Positions 1 to 8,855 of a DNA stretch of 64,000 nt are shown in pieces; position 1 is the first letter of the stretch, and every line of letters starts with the position of its first letter. This DNA is from Streptomyces sp. Tue 6430. Lineage in GTDB: Bacteria; Actinomycetota; Actinomycetes; Streptomycetales; Streptomycetaceae. The stretch lies in contig JAKGSH010000002.1 in the NCBI GenBank assembly GCA_021568835.1, positions 248,001-312,000 on the forward strand, given 5' to 3'. The notes beneath the pieces are model-generated. The model did not search any database. It had not been told where the DNA came from and saw nothing but the letters and a program-made list of their open reading frames with translations. The translations under genes were made by a program, and so were the position numbers.

Positions 1-135
1 AGGGGCGGTGGAGTCGGCGGTCTGGGCGCTCGCGGGGATCGCGCTGCCCAGGGCCGCGAGCGTCACGCCCAGACCGAGTGCCAGCAATCTCCTGGAGGTC
101 TTCGCGGACGTGCGAGACGTACGGGTGGACGTCAT
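1..135 (-). CDS. N-terminus of a secreted protein (partial, runs off the window)
   Basis: Only the first 45 codons are inside the window; the gene continues to the left of base 1. Translation from the ATG at 135 gives a charged start rich in Arg, Thr and Ser, then a hydrophobic stretch (LLALGLGVTLAALGSAIP) and a likely cleavage after ASA. That is a classic Sec or Tat-type exported leader. An AGGAG ribosome site lies about 9 bases upstream. The mature protein is not visible, so its function is unknown. It diverges from the LysR gene at 320, and an inverted repeat lies between them, so it could be a target of that regulator. Confidence 0.6.
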   Translation of the reverse strand, partial: MTSTRTSRTSAKTSRRLLALGLGVTLAALGSAIPASAQTADSTAP

Positions 136-229
136 GTGGGGGGCTCCTACTCGTTCATGTGGGGTGGTGAACGATCGGTCGACCCGAGTGTGGGGCCGGA
201 GGGTGGCCGAACGGATGATGGCAACTGGC

Positions 230-246
230 GATAGCTTCCGGCTATC
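230..246. promoter_or_regulatory. Inverted repeat in a LysR divergent promoter
   Basis: GATAGC-TTCCG-GCTATC is a perfect 6-bp inverted repeat with a 5-base spacer. The inner ATAGC-N5-GCTAT has the T-N11-A layout typical of LysR-family binding sites. It sits between the leftward secreted-protein gene and the rightward LysR gene, where such regulators usually bind. Confidence 0.5.
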
Positions 247-319
247 AGGCCGACTCGTGCTGTCACGTTGGCGTTTGAACATCTGGCGCCTCACCGGGCC
301 CAGCCCTTACGCTCCGCGC

Positions 320-1290
320 ATGGAGCTCGAGGTGAGGCACTTACGCGTGCTGTGCACCATCGCCGACGCCGGCAGTCTTCACCGGGCGGCTCGTGAACTG
401 GGCATGGCCCAGCCCTCGTTGAGCACCCAGCTGCGCCGCATCGAGCAACTGCTGGGCGGCCGGCTCTTCACCCGCGACTGTACGGGCAGCCACCTGACCC
501 CGCTGGGACACGTCGTGGTGAGCCGCGCACGGCCGCTGGTCGCCGAACTCTCCGCGATCGTGACCGAGACCCGGGCCGCGGCCGCCCGCGCGGCAGGCGG
601 TCCCGGTTGCGCATCGGCGCCACGGCCAGCCGGGCGGTCCCGGGCTGGATCGGCCGGCTGCGCGCCCGCATGCCCGCGGTCGAGCCCACCCTGCGGATGG
701 ACGTGTCCGCGAACGCCCTGCTGCGGCAGGTGGCCGAAGGCGGGCTCGACCTGGCATTCGTGCACGAGGTCGAGGGCAGTCCGCTGCGCTTCCCGAACGG
801 GCTGTGTCTGCGGGTCCTGGTGGAGCGCGAACCCCAGTTCGTCACCATGGCCGCCGACCATCCCGCGGCGGCGCGGCGCGAGGTGCGTCTCGCGGACCTC
901 GCGCACGACCGCTGGATGGTGGACGCCACGGTCGACGGTGAGTGGGACGGGGTGTGCCGAGTACTGCGTGCGGAAGGAATCGAGCCCGATCTTCTGCACG
1001 GCGACTACCTCACCGCCTACTTCCTGGCAGCCGTCGGTGAGGTCGTCACGGTCAGCCAGCCGACCGCGCTCCCGCCCCGCTCCGACCTGGTCATCCGGCC
1101 CCTCCACGGTGACCCGATAGGAGTGCGGCTGCTGCTCGCGGCCCGAACGGCGGACGAACTCGACACGGCGTTCGACGAGTTGGAGAAGGCCTACGAGGAA
1201 GTGGCCCGTCAGGCGCCGGCCTACCAGGACTGGCTGACGCGCGGCGCTGCCGGGCGGCCCGCACACACACTCCGTGCGGTGAGCGCCTGA
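320..1290 (+). CDS. LysR-family transcriptional regulator (one-base frameshift in this sequence)
   Basis: The product is a DNA-binding transcription regulator. Residues about 1-65 hold a LysR winged helix (LRVLCTIADAGSLHRAARE, then MAQPSLSTQLRRIEQLLGG). The remainder is a periplasmic-binding-protein-like effector domain, including the VNANAL-type core and a C-terminal helix. The frame changes near 598-602. Adding one G to the run in ggcggtcccgg joins the halves into 324 codons, normal for a LysR protein (about 300-330 residues). The ATG at 320 is chosen because it begins the conserved helix; the open frame upstream of it has no family character. The gene diverges from a secreted-protein gene, a common arrangement for LysR regulators. 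The inducing ligand cannot be told from the sequence. Confidence 0.8.
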
Positions 1291-1300
1291 GGAGCGAGGA

Positions 1301-1314
1301 CGTCACCGGTGACG
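1301..1314. promoter_or_regulatory. 14-bp perfect palindrome after the LysR gene
   Basis: CGTCACCGGTGACG reads the same on both strands, 10 bases after the LysR stop codon. Without a loop it is a poor terminator and could be a protein-binding site. A second palindrome, GTCACGTGAC, lies at 1342-1351. No function is assigned. Confidence 0.3.
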
Positions 1315-1411
1315 CGGCAAGAAGCCTGACGGAAATTGCTGGTCACGTGACTTTCGGTGGCGATGGTCGTCGGTCCGGTCGGAGGGAAAGCGGCAGCCGA
1401 GGCCGTGGATC

Positions 1412-1610
<199 letters not shown>

Positions 1611-1713
1611 TCCTTCATGCACCCGCACGCTTCGACTCACCCGAACCGGCGTCCCGTTCGACCCCGATCGACTCCACGAGCGGACAGCGGACAACCGGTC
1701 AGCGGACAACCGG

Positions 1714-2247
1714 TCAGGAACGGAGCCCCAGCACCTCCAGGGCGCCGGTCTCGGTGTCGTAGCTGCGCAGGGTGGTGAGGCGGGCCGACAGCGGCGGCAC
1801 CGGCAGCAGTTCGGGGACCCGCCGGTCGGTGAAGGCACCGGCGCGCCGGGTCCGGCCGAGGGTGATGTGCGGGCTCCAGCGTCCGGGTGCGTGGAAGGGG
1901 TTGAGGGTGTCGGGCGGGCTGTCCGAGGCCACCGCCTCCCACACCCGGCGGTGCAGGCCGGTCAGCGCGGAGTCGCAGTCCAGCGCCCAGGCCAGCACCG
2001 AGGTGGGCCGCTCGAAGCGGACCACGCCGGTGAAGCGCACCGGCAGCGGCAGGGCGGCGGCCACCTCGGCGAGCTCCCAGCGGATCGGGGCGGTCAGTTC
2101 CGGGCAGGCGGCCAGGGTGAGGTGCGGACTGTTGGTCGGTGAGCGATGGCGCGCCTGACTGGGCAACCCCGCGTCCGCCAGCCGCCGCCAGGCCTCCCGG
2201 ACCGCCAGTTCTGCAGCCTCGTCCAACAGAAGCTCGACCGTGCGCAT
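1714..2247 (-). CDS. 2'-5' RNA ligase / 2H phosphoesterase family protein
   Basis: The 177-residue protein has the two HxT-type motifs that define the 2H phosphoesterase superfamily: SPHLTLAA near residue 40 and SPHITLGR near residue 125. The paired His and Thr form the active site that opens or joins 2',5' RNA bonds or cyclic phosphates. Length and spacing fit the LigT/ThpR family. Between the motifs lies FTGVVRFE, the usual beta strand. The substrate in Streptomyces is not established. It starts with ATG at 2247 and stands alone on the minus strand, followed by a duplicated acaaccggtcagcgg unit near 1690-1716. It is likely cytoplasmic and intact. Confidence 0.75.
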   Translation of the reverse strand: MRTVELLLDEAAELAVREAWRRLADAGLPSQARHRSPTNSPHLTLAACPELTAPIRWELAEVAAALPLPVRFTGVVRFERPTSVLAWALDCDSALTGLHRRVWEAVASDSPPDTLNPFHAPGRWSPHITLGRTRRAGAFTDRRVPELLPVPPLSARLTTLRSYDTETGALEVLGLRS

Positions 2248-2397
2248 CGCCGCAGCCTATCGGTGACCGCCCGCGGTCACGCAGCCGGCCGGGCCGCCGG
2301 GCCGGGGTTCCGGACCCGCGGTCGGCCCCTCGACGGCGGTTTCACCGGACGGCCACCGGACGGAGGAGACGCTCGGCGACGGCTGCGCACTGAGCGG

Positions 2398-3618
2398 CTA
2401 CTTCCCGGCCTGACCGGCGGTGTCCTGACCGGCGTCCCGCGGCTTCGCGAAGGGGGTGAAGCGGGCGGGCGGATGATCGATGGGCAGGTCGGGGCGCCAG
2501 GCGGTGAGGATCTGGGCGCTGCACTCGAACAGGTCCGGCGGCAGCGCGTCCAGCGGCCACCATCCCCAGTCGCCGACCCGCTCGCCAGGCTGGTCGGCGG
2601 GCTCGCCGCTCCACCGCGTGACGAGCGCGCCGAACATGATGCGGACGACGTCGCCGACCTGGTCCAGGAGCATGCCCAGCAGGCGCACGTCGGTCGGGTC
2701 CGCGTGCAGGCCCGTCTCCTCGGCCAGTTCGCGCACGACCGTCTCCTCCAGCGACTCGCCCGCTTCCACCGTGCCGCCGGGCAGTTCGACGGTCCCCCGC
2801 CGATGGTGGCCGAGCAGCAGGCCGCGCTCTCCCACCAGCACCGCGCCGACCCCGGCCGCCGCGTGCGCGACGGGCGGCCGGGCGGTACGGGGACGAGAGG
2901 TGACCCGGGCCGGCCTGCGGACCTGGAAGAGCCGGTAGGAGGCCCGGTTGCCCTCCTCGGGCGCGTCCAGCACGGTGACCTCCTCGGTGCGCAGCCCGTG
3001 CTGCGCGAGCAGGTCCGTCCACAGCGTCGTGGTGAGCACCCACATCTGCCCGCTCAGCTCGCCGCCGCCGGCCAGACGCAGGATCTCCGGGCGGGACGTC
3101 ACCTGCGAAGAGGGCCCGTCCCCCGACGAGTTGGTGTGCAGCACGGTGAAGTACAGCCGTCCGCCGGGCCTGAGGGCCGCCGCCAGGGCGGGCAGCAGCC
3201 GGCGCGGGTCGATGAAGTGGACGGTGGACAGGGAACAGATCACGTCGTACGGCGCCGAAGCGCGCAGATGTCCGACGGCGTCGGCCTGGATCAACCGCAG
3301 GCCCGGCAGGTCGCCGTAGCGTGCCCGGGCGCGGTCGATCTGCGTCGGTGAGAGGTCGACGGCGTCCACGACCGCGTGATGGGTACGGGCGAGGTGGGCG
3401 GCGTGCCGGCCCGGGCCGCAGCCCAGGTCGAGCACGCGCAGGCCCCGCAGGTCGCCGAGGACAGCGTCCCCCGGCCCTGTTCCCGCCGGGCCCCAGGCGA
3501 TCTCGTCCACCTCGGGCAGAGGAGTGGCCCGGGCGAGGTGGTGCGCCCCGTAGGCATGCCACATCGCGGCGTTGACCTGCTCGGCATCGGCCGTACCGGG
3601 TGCGTCGGGTGCCGTCAT
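2398..3618 (-). CDS. Fusion protein: SAM-dependent methyltransferase plus Nudix hydrolase
   Basis: The 406-residue protein joins two enzymes. Residues about 20-240 are a class I methyltransferase: motif I is [19 protein letters not shown], followed by an acidic loop (VDAVDLSP) and LIQADAV. Residues about 265-395 are a Nudix domain with a [20 protein letters not shown] box, close to the GX5EX7REUXEE consensus. The ATG at 3618 is preceded by GAGGAGGGG at good spacing; a longer open frame to 3957 has no conserved content. The same fusion occurs in other Streptomyces, so it is a real gene and not a join artefact. Both substrates are unknown. A house-cleaning role on a modified nucleotide is possible but not shown. 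Confidence 0.85.
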   Translation of the reverse strand: MTAPDAPGTADAEQVNAAMWHAYGAHHLARATPLPEVDEIAWGPAGTGPGDAVLGDLRGLRVLDLGCGPGRHAAHLARTHHAVVDAVDLSPTQIDRARARYGDLPGLRLIQADAVGHLRASAPYDVICSLSTVHFIDPRRLLPALAAALRPGGRLYFTVLHTNSSGDGPSSQVTSRPEILRLAGGGELSGQMWVLTTTLWTDLLAQHGLRTEEVTVLDAPEEGNRASYRLFQVRRPARVTSRPRTARPPVAHAAAGVGAVLVGERGLLLGHHRRGTVELPGGTVEAGESLEETVVRELAEETGLHADPTDVRLLGMLLDQVGDVVRIMFGALVTRWSGEPADQPGERVGDWGWWPLDALPPDLFECSAQILTAWRPDLPIDHPPARFTPFAKPRDAGQDTAGQAGK

Positions 3619-3984
3619 CGTGTCCCCTCCTCGGGCCCGTTGCCGGGCCGCCTCGTCACGTCGTCCCGCTCGCCACCGGGCGCCGCCTCGTTCTCCGGCT
3701 CGCCGCCGAGCGCCGATCCGGCCCTTCTGCTCCCTACCCTGCCCAAGGACCTGGCGGTCACCGACGAGCCGGGCCGGCTCCCCGACAACCACGCACGCAT
3801 GGTCGCCGCGCTCTGCGACGGCGATCAGACGGCCGAAGGCGCCGTCCCGGCCGCCTTGACATGACGCCTTCAGCGTCTCCGCCCCCGCCCCGTGGCATGG
3901 TTCCTTTATCCAGGGCCCGGTCGATGCTCCGCTCCGTACAGGGAAACGGCCTGCCACCCGAGCACGGGGGTGCTGCGGGTGCGG
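3619..3984. other. Gene-free stretch upstream of the methyltransferase-Nudix gene
   Basis: About 370 bases with no supported gene. It holds the ribosome site and presumably the promoter of the leftward fusion gene. Its right part grades into the decayed transposase that becomes recognisable near 3985. Confidence 0.5.
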
Positions 3985-4525
3985 ACGCGGCCACGGTGCA
4001 GGTCACCGACCGGTACGGCACCGCCCGAGCGATGGCCCGGGACCGCATCCACCCCCGCCCGACCAACCGCTCCGCGTGATCAACCACACGGACTAACTCC
4101 CCCTCATCGAGGGCGCGTTGATCTGCCCTCAGGGCGATCGTCCGCCCGGTGGCCACGACCCGCCGCCGCTCTGGCCGTGGTCGTCGGCCACCAGCCTGAG
4201 CGGCGAGGACGTCGACGTGCGCCGGCAGGCGTTCCTGTGGCGCTTCGGGCTGGAACACACCTTCCGCCTGATGAAGCGGACCCTGGGGTGGACCCGGGCG
4301 AAGATCCACACCCCCGAGGCCGGAGACCGTTGGACGTGGCTCGTGGCCGCCGCCCACACCCAGCTCCGGCTCACCCGTGAAGCCGCGGCGGATCTCCGCC
4401 GTCCCCGGGAGAGGCCGGCCGGGCCCGCACGGCTCACCCCGGTCCGCGTCCGCCGGGGTTTCGGAACGTCAGCCCGCGCCTTGCCTGTCCGGACCGTGCG
4501 TCGAAAACCTCAACATCCCTGCCTA
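3985..4525 (+). pseudogene. Decayed transposase, left part (split by the IS630-type element)
   Basis: In shifting frames it reads [19 protein letters not shown], an in-frame stop near 4090, then LEHTFRLMKRTLGWTRAKI, DRWTWLVAAAHTQLRL, and a C-terminal Arg/Pro-rich tail ending PQHPCL. These match the C-terminal half of a large actinobacterial transposase family. The catalytic Glu region survives (the E of LEHTFR), but stops and shifts make it inactive. The tail breaks exactly at the TA where the IS630-type element begins, and resumes at 5764. Confidence 0.65.
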
Positions 4526-5763
4526 GTGCTCTGACCGCGTAGGTTCGCCGGGTTGGTCAGGCCGCGGTGGCGAGGGGGCGTCCGCCCCAGCGGATGCCTT
4601 TCTCGCTGCGGACGCGGGCGCGTTCCTTGCGTTCGGCGGCCAGGACATCGCGATGGCGGGCGTTGGCGTTGCGCCAGCGCAGGTAGGCGTGCAGGGCCCG
4701 GGTCTGAACCGTGTGGTTGGGGTAGTTCGAGTTGGCGATGGTGAACTGCCGCAGCGGCCCGAAGTGGGCCTCGATGGGGTTCGCCCACGAGGCGTAGGTC
4801 GGGGTGAAACACAGCTCGACCTTGTGTTTCTTCGCCCAGCGTCGGATGTCGCTGCCCTTGTGGGCGGACAGGTTGTCCAGGATGACGTAGATCGGGGCGC
4901 CGTCGGGTCGGGCGGCGCGGATCGACTTCAGGGCGGCCAGCGTGTTCACGGCTCCCTTTCTGCGGTGGTTGACGCCCCACAGGCGGTCGTCGCCGACCGA
5001 GTAGCAGCCGTGGAAGTAGCGCACTCCGTGGGTGCGGTGGTAGGTGGCGGGCAGCCGGTCGGGGCGTTTGCGTGCGGCCCAGCCCGAGCCCGCGGTGGGT
5101 CTGATCCCGAGCGGGCCGAATTCGTCGAAGGCGAAGACCCGGTCGGGGAAGCGGTGAAGGACCTCCTCGATCCGGTCCAGCTTTGCCTCACGGTCGGGGT
5201 CCGGCGACTCCTTCCACGTCTTGGTGCGCTGGAAGGTGATGCCACGGCGGGCGAGCAGGCCGCGTAACGCCTCGCGGCCGATGAGGATCATCCGGCCGTG
5301 GACTTTCCGCAGGTAGGCGACGAGCTTGCGCAACGACCAGCGGGTGAAGGGCTGGCCGAGTTTGGTGGGGCGGGTGGTGGCCGTCTGGACGACGAAGTCT
5401 TCCTCGTCAGGGCTGAGCAGGCGGGGACGGCCTCCCGCCCACCGAGGGTCCAGGCAGGCCAGGCCGATCTCGTTGAACCGGTGGATCACATCGCGCACGG
5501 TGTCCTCGTCGGCCTGGACCAGCTGCGCGATCACGGGCACCCGGTTCCCGCCGGCCGAGGCCAGCAGCATCATCGCGCGCCGGTAGCGCACCGAGCTGGT
5601 GCTGCCCCGGCGCACGATCTGCTGCAGCTTCTGACCTTCCTGGTCGGTCAGTCTGCGCACACGGACAGGCTCGGCCACCACACCTCCAGCGGTTCGGATC
5701 GGACGTCACCGCCCATCCAACCGCCACCACCATCGACCCGGCGAACCTATGCGGTCAGAGCAC
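4526..5763. mobile_element. Complete IS630-family insertion sequence, 1,238 bp
   Basis: The ends are 28-bp inverted repeats, 4526-4553 and 5736-5763, which differ at one position. The outer sequence begins GTGCTCTGACCGC. The element is flanked by TA on both sides (4524-4525 and 5764-5765), the expected duplication for IS630/Tc1-like elements. Inside is one full transposase gene. It sits within an older transposase relic whose halves resume on either side. The intact gene and ends suggest recent arrival and possible mobility. Confidence 0.9.
4557..5681 (-). CDS. IS630-family transposase, full length
   Basis: The 374-residue protein cuts and pastes the surrounding element at TA sites. The N-terminal half has two helix-turn-helix segments (for example DEDTVRDVIHRFNEIG) for binding the ends. 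The catalytic DDE triad is present: Asp in VFAFDEFGPLG, Asp in YVILDNLSAHKG, and Glu in SWANPIEAHFG. The order and spacing fit the IS630/mariner superfamily. The gene almost fills the element, with its stop 3 bases from the left inverted repeat. No frameshift is seen, in contrast to the neighbouring relics. Confidence 0.95.
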   Translation of the reverse strand: MVAEPVRVRRLTDQEGQKLQQIVRRGSTSSVRYRRAMMLLASAGGNRVPVIAQLVQADEDTVRDVIHRFNEIGLACLDPRWAGGRPRLLSPDEEDFVVQTATTRPTKLGQPFTRWSLRKLVAYLRKVHGRMILIGREALRGLLARRGITFQRTKTWKESPDPDREAKLDRIEEVLHRFPDRVFAFDEFGPLGIRPTAGSGWAARKRPDRLPATYHRTHGVRYFHGCYSVGDDRLWGVNHRRKGAVNTLAALKSIRAARPDGAPIYVILDNLSAHKGSDIRRWAKKHKVELCFTPTYASWANPIEAHFGPLRQFTIANSNYPNHTVQTRALHAYLRWRNANARHRDVLAAERKERARVRSEKGIRWGGRPLATAA

Positions 5764-5880
5764 TAGAAGGCCGTTTGGCTCCAAGAATCGCCGCCCCCGC
5801 GACCCGCTGTGACGTCGGGAAAGCGACCGGGCGGCCCGAGAGCGTCATCGAGCGCGACAGCCTCGGAGGCCAAGGGACAG
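5764..5880 (+). pseudogene. Decayed transposase, right part
   Basis: Immediately after the IS630 right end the frames read PFGSKNRRP, then ATRCDVGKATGRPESV. That is the Arg/Lys-rich C-terminus expected to follow the PQHP tail at 4525. Together with the left part it shows that the IS630 element landed in an older transposase gene. Confidence 0.55.
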
Positions 5881-5882
5881 GT

Positions 5883-6527
5883 TTACAGCTGGACGGTGGT
5901 GCCGGGCTTGAGCCGGGTGACGGGGATGCCGGTCAGGCCGTTCTCGCCGAGGAGGTTGGCGGTGGACTGCTGGCCGAAATCGCTGAGCATGAGTTCGTGG
6001 ATCTGGATGATGCGCTTGGGCTTGACGGCCCGCACGTAGTCGGCGGCTTCGCCGAGATTGGTCCACGGGCCGCTGGTCGGGAGCAGCAGGGTGTGCACGG
6101 GGACATCGGGGGCGAAGTAGGCGTCGCCGGGGTGGTAGAGGGCTCCGTCGTCGAGGAGGTAGCCGACGTTGTCGGGGCAGGGAACGTCGGCGTGGATCAG
6201 CGCGTGGCGCCGGCCGTGGACGGTGACGTCGAGGGAGCCGACAGCGAAGGTGTCGCCCGCGGTGACGGTGTGGACACGGGCGTCCTGGTCGCCCAGGGCG
6301 GCGGTGACGGCTGCCGTGCAGTAGACCTGCAGCTCGGGCCGGGCCGCCAGAGCCCCGGCGACCAGGTCCTCGTCGAAGTGGTCGAAGTGCTCGTGAGTGA
6401 TCAGGACGGCCTGGGCCTGGCTGACGGCTTCCGCCGCGTCCGGGGTGAAGGTGCCGGGGTCGATGACCACGCGTGTGCCGTCCTTCTCGACGGTGACGCA
6501 GGCATGGGCGTGCTTGGTGAGCTTCAC
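5883..6527 (-). CDS. Metallo-beta-lactamase-fold hydrolase (UlaG-like)
   Basis: The 214-residue protein is a cytoplasmic Zn- or Mn-dependent hydrolase. The metal motif HEHFDHFDED is at about residue 45, with further ligands expected at HALIHADVP and HPGDAYF. The start MKLTKHAHACVTVEKDG and lack of a leader fit the UlaG-like branch rather than secreted beta-lactamases. Its start is GTG at 6527, preceded by TGGAGGATCC. It diverges from a MarR-family gene, and both are preceded by the same 18-bp element, so it is probably that regulator's target. The substrate is unknown. Confidence 0.85.
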   Translation of the reverse strand: MKLTKHAHACVTVEKDGTRVVIDPGTFTPDAAEAVSQAQAVLITHEHFDHFDEDLVAGALAARPELQVYCTAAVTAALGDQDARVHTVTAGDTFAVGSLDVTVHGRRHALIHADVPCPDNVGYLLDDGALYHPGDAYFAPDVPVHTLLLPTSGPWTNLGEAADYVRAVKPKRIIQIHELMLSDFGQQSTANLLGENGLTGIPVTRLKPGTTVQL

Positions 6528-6563
6528 GGCGGATCCTCCAGATCATCATTTCTCCACCCGCAC

Positions 6564-6581
6564 TGTACACCTTGGTTGTAT
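6564..6581 (-). promoter_or_regulatory. Operator-like element before the MBL-fold gene
   Basis: On the minus strand the sequence is ATACAACCAAGGTGTACA, an imperfect palindrome (TACA-ACC / GGT-GTA). It recurs with two differences before the MarR gene at 6796. It lies 37 bases before the GTG start, in the position of a core promoter. It is a likely MarR binding site. Confidence 0.55.
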
Positions 6582-6795
6582 ATTTTCCTGCTCCGCTTCC
6601 GGGCGACTCCCTCGGCGTCCCGGGGCTCCTGGGGTTCTCGGCGGGGCAGGAAGGTCGCCGGAGGCCCGGAAGGCGAACGTGCGCCGCGCCGGCAGGAGCG
6701 GGCACCCTGCCCGACAGGGCTGCGATGCCCTTCGGGGCGGGCGTGCCGTTGCGGCCCCTGATGCTCGGCAGGAGCGGTCGCGGCCGGCCGTAACC

Positions 6796-6813
6796 ATGCA
6801 ACCGAGGTGTACA
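6796..6813 (+). promoter_or_regulatory. Operator-like element before the MarR gene
   Basis: The sequence ATGCAACCGAGGTGTACA matches 16 of 18 bases of the element before the divergent MBL-fold gene, and has the same orientation relative to its own gene. It lies 26 bases before the MarR ATG. The arrangement suggests that MarR represses both genes. Confidence 0.55.
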
Positions 6814-6839
6814 GCTTGGGTGAGGGGTAGGCTTGCTCC

Positions 6840-7265
6840 ATGGACGAGACGCAGCTGGCCGAAGAGCTCCGCGCGACCGTGGGACAGCTCGTCCGAGCCG
6901 TGCGCGCCATCGACGAGATGACTCCCGGCGAAGCCGCCGTCCTGGGCTACCTCGATCGCGGCGGCCCGATGACCACGGCGGACGTCGCGCACGAGCGGGG
7001 GGTCAGCCATCAGTCGGCTTCCAAGGCGGTGAAGGAACTCCTTCGGCAAGGTCTTGTCCGCGCCGAGGCGCACCCCAGTGACGGACGCAAGAATCTCCTG
7101 CACATCACGCCGGCGGGAAGCGACCGCTTGAACGAGGAACGCCGAAGGCGTGCAGCGCTGCTCGGCACGGCCATCGCCGATGTCCTCGGCTCGGAGGAGC
7201 GCCAGGTACTGGCAACGGCATTGCCCCTCCTGTCCCGCCTGACTGCGCGCCTGCGGACCCGTTGA
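6840..7265 (+). CDS. MarR-family transcriptional regulator
   Basis: The 141-residue protein is a winged-helix dimer of the MarR type. The recognition region is MTTADVAHERGVSHQSASKA, followed by the wing motif HPSDGRKNLLHITPAGSD, in which D-x-R is the family's signature wing. N- and C-terminal helices would form the dimer interface. There is no Cys pair in the DNA-binding core, so a ligand-responsive type is more likely than a redox sensor. It is divergent from the MBL-fold hydrolase and shares its operator-like element. MarR proteins commonly regulate themselves and the adjacent gene; the inducer is unknown. Confidence 0.88.
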   Translation: MDETQLAEELRATVGQLVRAVRAIDEMTPGEAAVLGYLDRGGPMTTADVAHERGVSHQSASKAVKELLRQGLVRAEAHPSDGRKNLLHITPAGSDRLNEERRRRAALLGTAIADVLGSEERQVLATALPLLSRLTARLRTR

Positions 7266-7291
7266 CGGGCGCACCCCACCGCCGCCCGGCC

Positions 7292-7432
7292 CGCGACCAC
7301 GAGACCCTGCCCGCCCGCTCCGAAGCCATGATCCACCTTGCCGTGACCGGCCTCATGGCCCGCCTCACCAGCGAGAACGTCATCTTCCGGCGCGACCCGA
7401 CACCACAGGCCAAGCAGCGGATTTTGGGATGA
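7292..7432 (+). pseudogene. Relic of an IS5-type transposase C-terminus
   Basis: A 47-codon frame reads DHETLPARSEAMIHLAVTGL and ends in RDPTP and a stop. This matches the last about 45 residues of IS5-family transposases of actinobacteria, where the phrase YE-LPARSEAMIHLA precedes a short Arg-rich tail. There is no start codon and no catalytic core. It follows the MarR gene by 27 bases. Confidence 0.6.
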
Positions 7433-7672
7433 GGCGAGCGGGAGAGAACGACTTGCCGGCGGCCGGGGCGTCCGCCCCCACGGCACCGGCAGGACCGTCC
7501 GGGGCGGTCTGGACACCGATGCCGTCCGGCGCGCCCCGTTCCGGCGCATCGGAAGCGCGGGAGGCCCGTCCGGCCCAGCCGTGATGGCAGAGCGGTTCGG
7601 GTTCGGTGAGGGTGAGATGTGCTCGACATCCTTGTCGGCCTGTCCCGTTCTCCCTCGTGAAGGAGCACCGTC

Positions 7673-8242
7673 ATGTCCGAACGCAATACCGCCATCCGCA
7701 GCCTGCACGATCTCGGTCTGGCAGCCTGGTTCGGCGGCTCGCTGATGGGCGCGGTCGGACTCAACGGCGCGGCCAGGGACGAAGGCGGAACGGAGGCGGC
7801 CAGGGACCGGATCTCTTCGTCGGGGTGGGCGAAGTGGGTGCCGGTCAACGCCGCCGCGATCGGCGCGCACCTGTTCGGCGGCGGCGGGCTGCTCGCCGTG
7901 AACGCCCATCGCGTCGCCACTCAGCAGGGCGTGGCCGCCTCCACCATGGCCAAGACGGTCGTCACCGGCGCGGCCCTGGCCGCCACCGCCTACGCCCGCG
8001 TCCTCGGCAAGAAGATCGAACTTGCCTCCTCCTCCGCCCCCGAGGACGCCGAGAAGGCGGAGAAGCACCCCATCGACCTGAACAGGGCACGGCGGCAGCT
8101 GGCCGGCGCGCAGTGGGCGGTTCCGGCCCTGACCGGCTGCCTGGTGGTGCTCAACGCCCTGCACGGCGAACAGCAGCGCCCGGCCGAGCAGATCCCCGGC
8201 ATGTGGGAGCGGGCACGTTCCGCGACCCACCTCATGTCGTAA
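7673..8242 (+). CDS. Conserved membrane protein of unknown function
   Basis: The 189-residue protein has about four hydrophobic segments: LGLAAWFGGSLMGAVGL near the start, VPVNAAAIGAHLFGGGGLLAV, KTVVTGAALAATAYARVL, and WAVPALTGCLVVLNAL. It has no leader and is predicted to be an inner-membrane protein. The start ATG at 7673 has a GAAGGAG ribosome site. I recognise the type from other Streptomyces genomes but know no function. It stands alone between transposase relics. Confidence 0.7.
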   Translation: MSERNTAIRSLHDLGLAAWFGGSLMGAVGLNGAARDEGGTEAARDRISSSGWAKWVPVNAAAIGAHLFGGGGLLAVNAHRVATQQGVAASTMAKTVVTGAALAATAYARVLGKKIELASSSAPEDAEKAEKHPIDLNRARRQLAGAQWAVPALTGCLVVLNALHGEQQRPAEQIPGMWERARSATHLMS

Positions 8243-8366
8243 GGGTTCGCGAAACCCCATCGGTCGGCCCTGTCGGACCTGACGAGCTCGTGCACGGTGG
8301 GCAGTGAGGCGTCGAGGACGTCGGGGACGTCGGTGGGGCTCGGCGTTCACGTCTGTCGTGCCGGCG

Positions 8367-8555
8367 TCAGGCCCGAAGTCTGCCGGGGGACAGCAGGACG
8401 GTGATGGCCTGGACGGTGTCGCTCACGTGCTCGCCAGTTCTCCAGGTGGGCGATGCCGTGCTCGCCGCGGACGCGTCGTGACGAGTGGGCTTCGCGCTGC
8501 CGCTCGTGCATCTCCTCGTACCGGTCGGGGCGTCGTTCTTGAACGTGCGGTGCGG
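8367..8555 (-). pseudogene. Relic of a transposase C-terminus
   Basis: On the minus strand one frame gives RRVRGEHGIAHLENWRA and the next gives GEHVSDTVQAITVLLSPG before a stop. These are the last two conserved blocks of a DDE transposase in which an RR-EHGI-HLKNWR motif is followed by DTVQAV-LLS. A frame change and loss of all upstream blocks show that it is dead. Confidence 0.5.
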
Positions 8556-8606
8556 TGACGTGATCATCCGGCCGCGGTCTGTGCGCCCAGGCGCTGGAGC
8601 CGGCAT

Positions 8607-8855
8607 CGGCGGGGATCTCCACTGCGGGACCGTCGGCCAGGAGTCCGACCAGCCCTGACCGACGGGTGTGGGGGAAGGGGAGATGTCCGCGCGGCTGCCG
8701 GGCCGGGGCGGCCCGCTCCCACCACCTGCGGGCCCGGGCCTTCCTGGAGGACTGCCCTGCCCCCGGTCCCGGCGGCTGACCGCTGGAAGCGGCTCGCGAC
8801 CGTCGCCCCGGGCGTGCCCGCCCCCGACTCCGGCAGCTGACCGCCCCAGGTGACT
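8607..8855. other. Gene-free stretch
   Basis: About 250 bases of GC-rich sequence between a transposase relic and the end of the ECF sigma gene. I see no gene, terminator or regulatory site that I can support. Confidence 0.4.
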
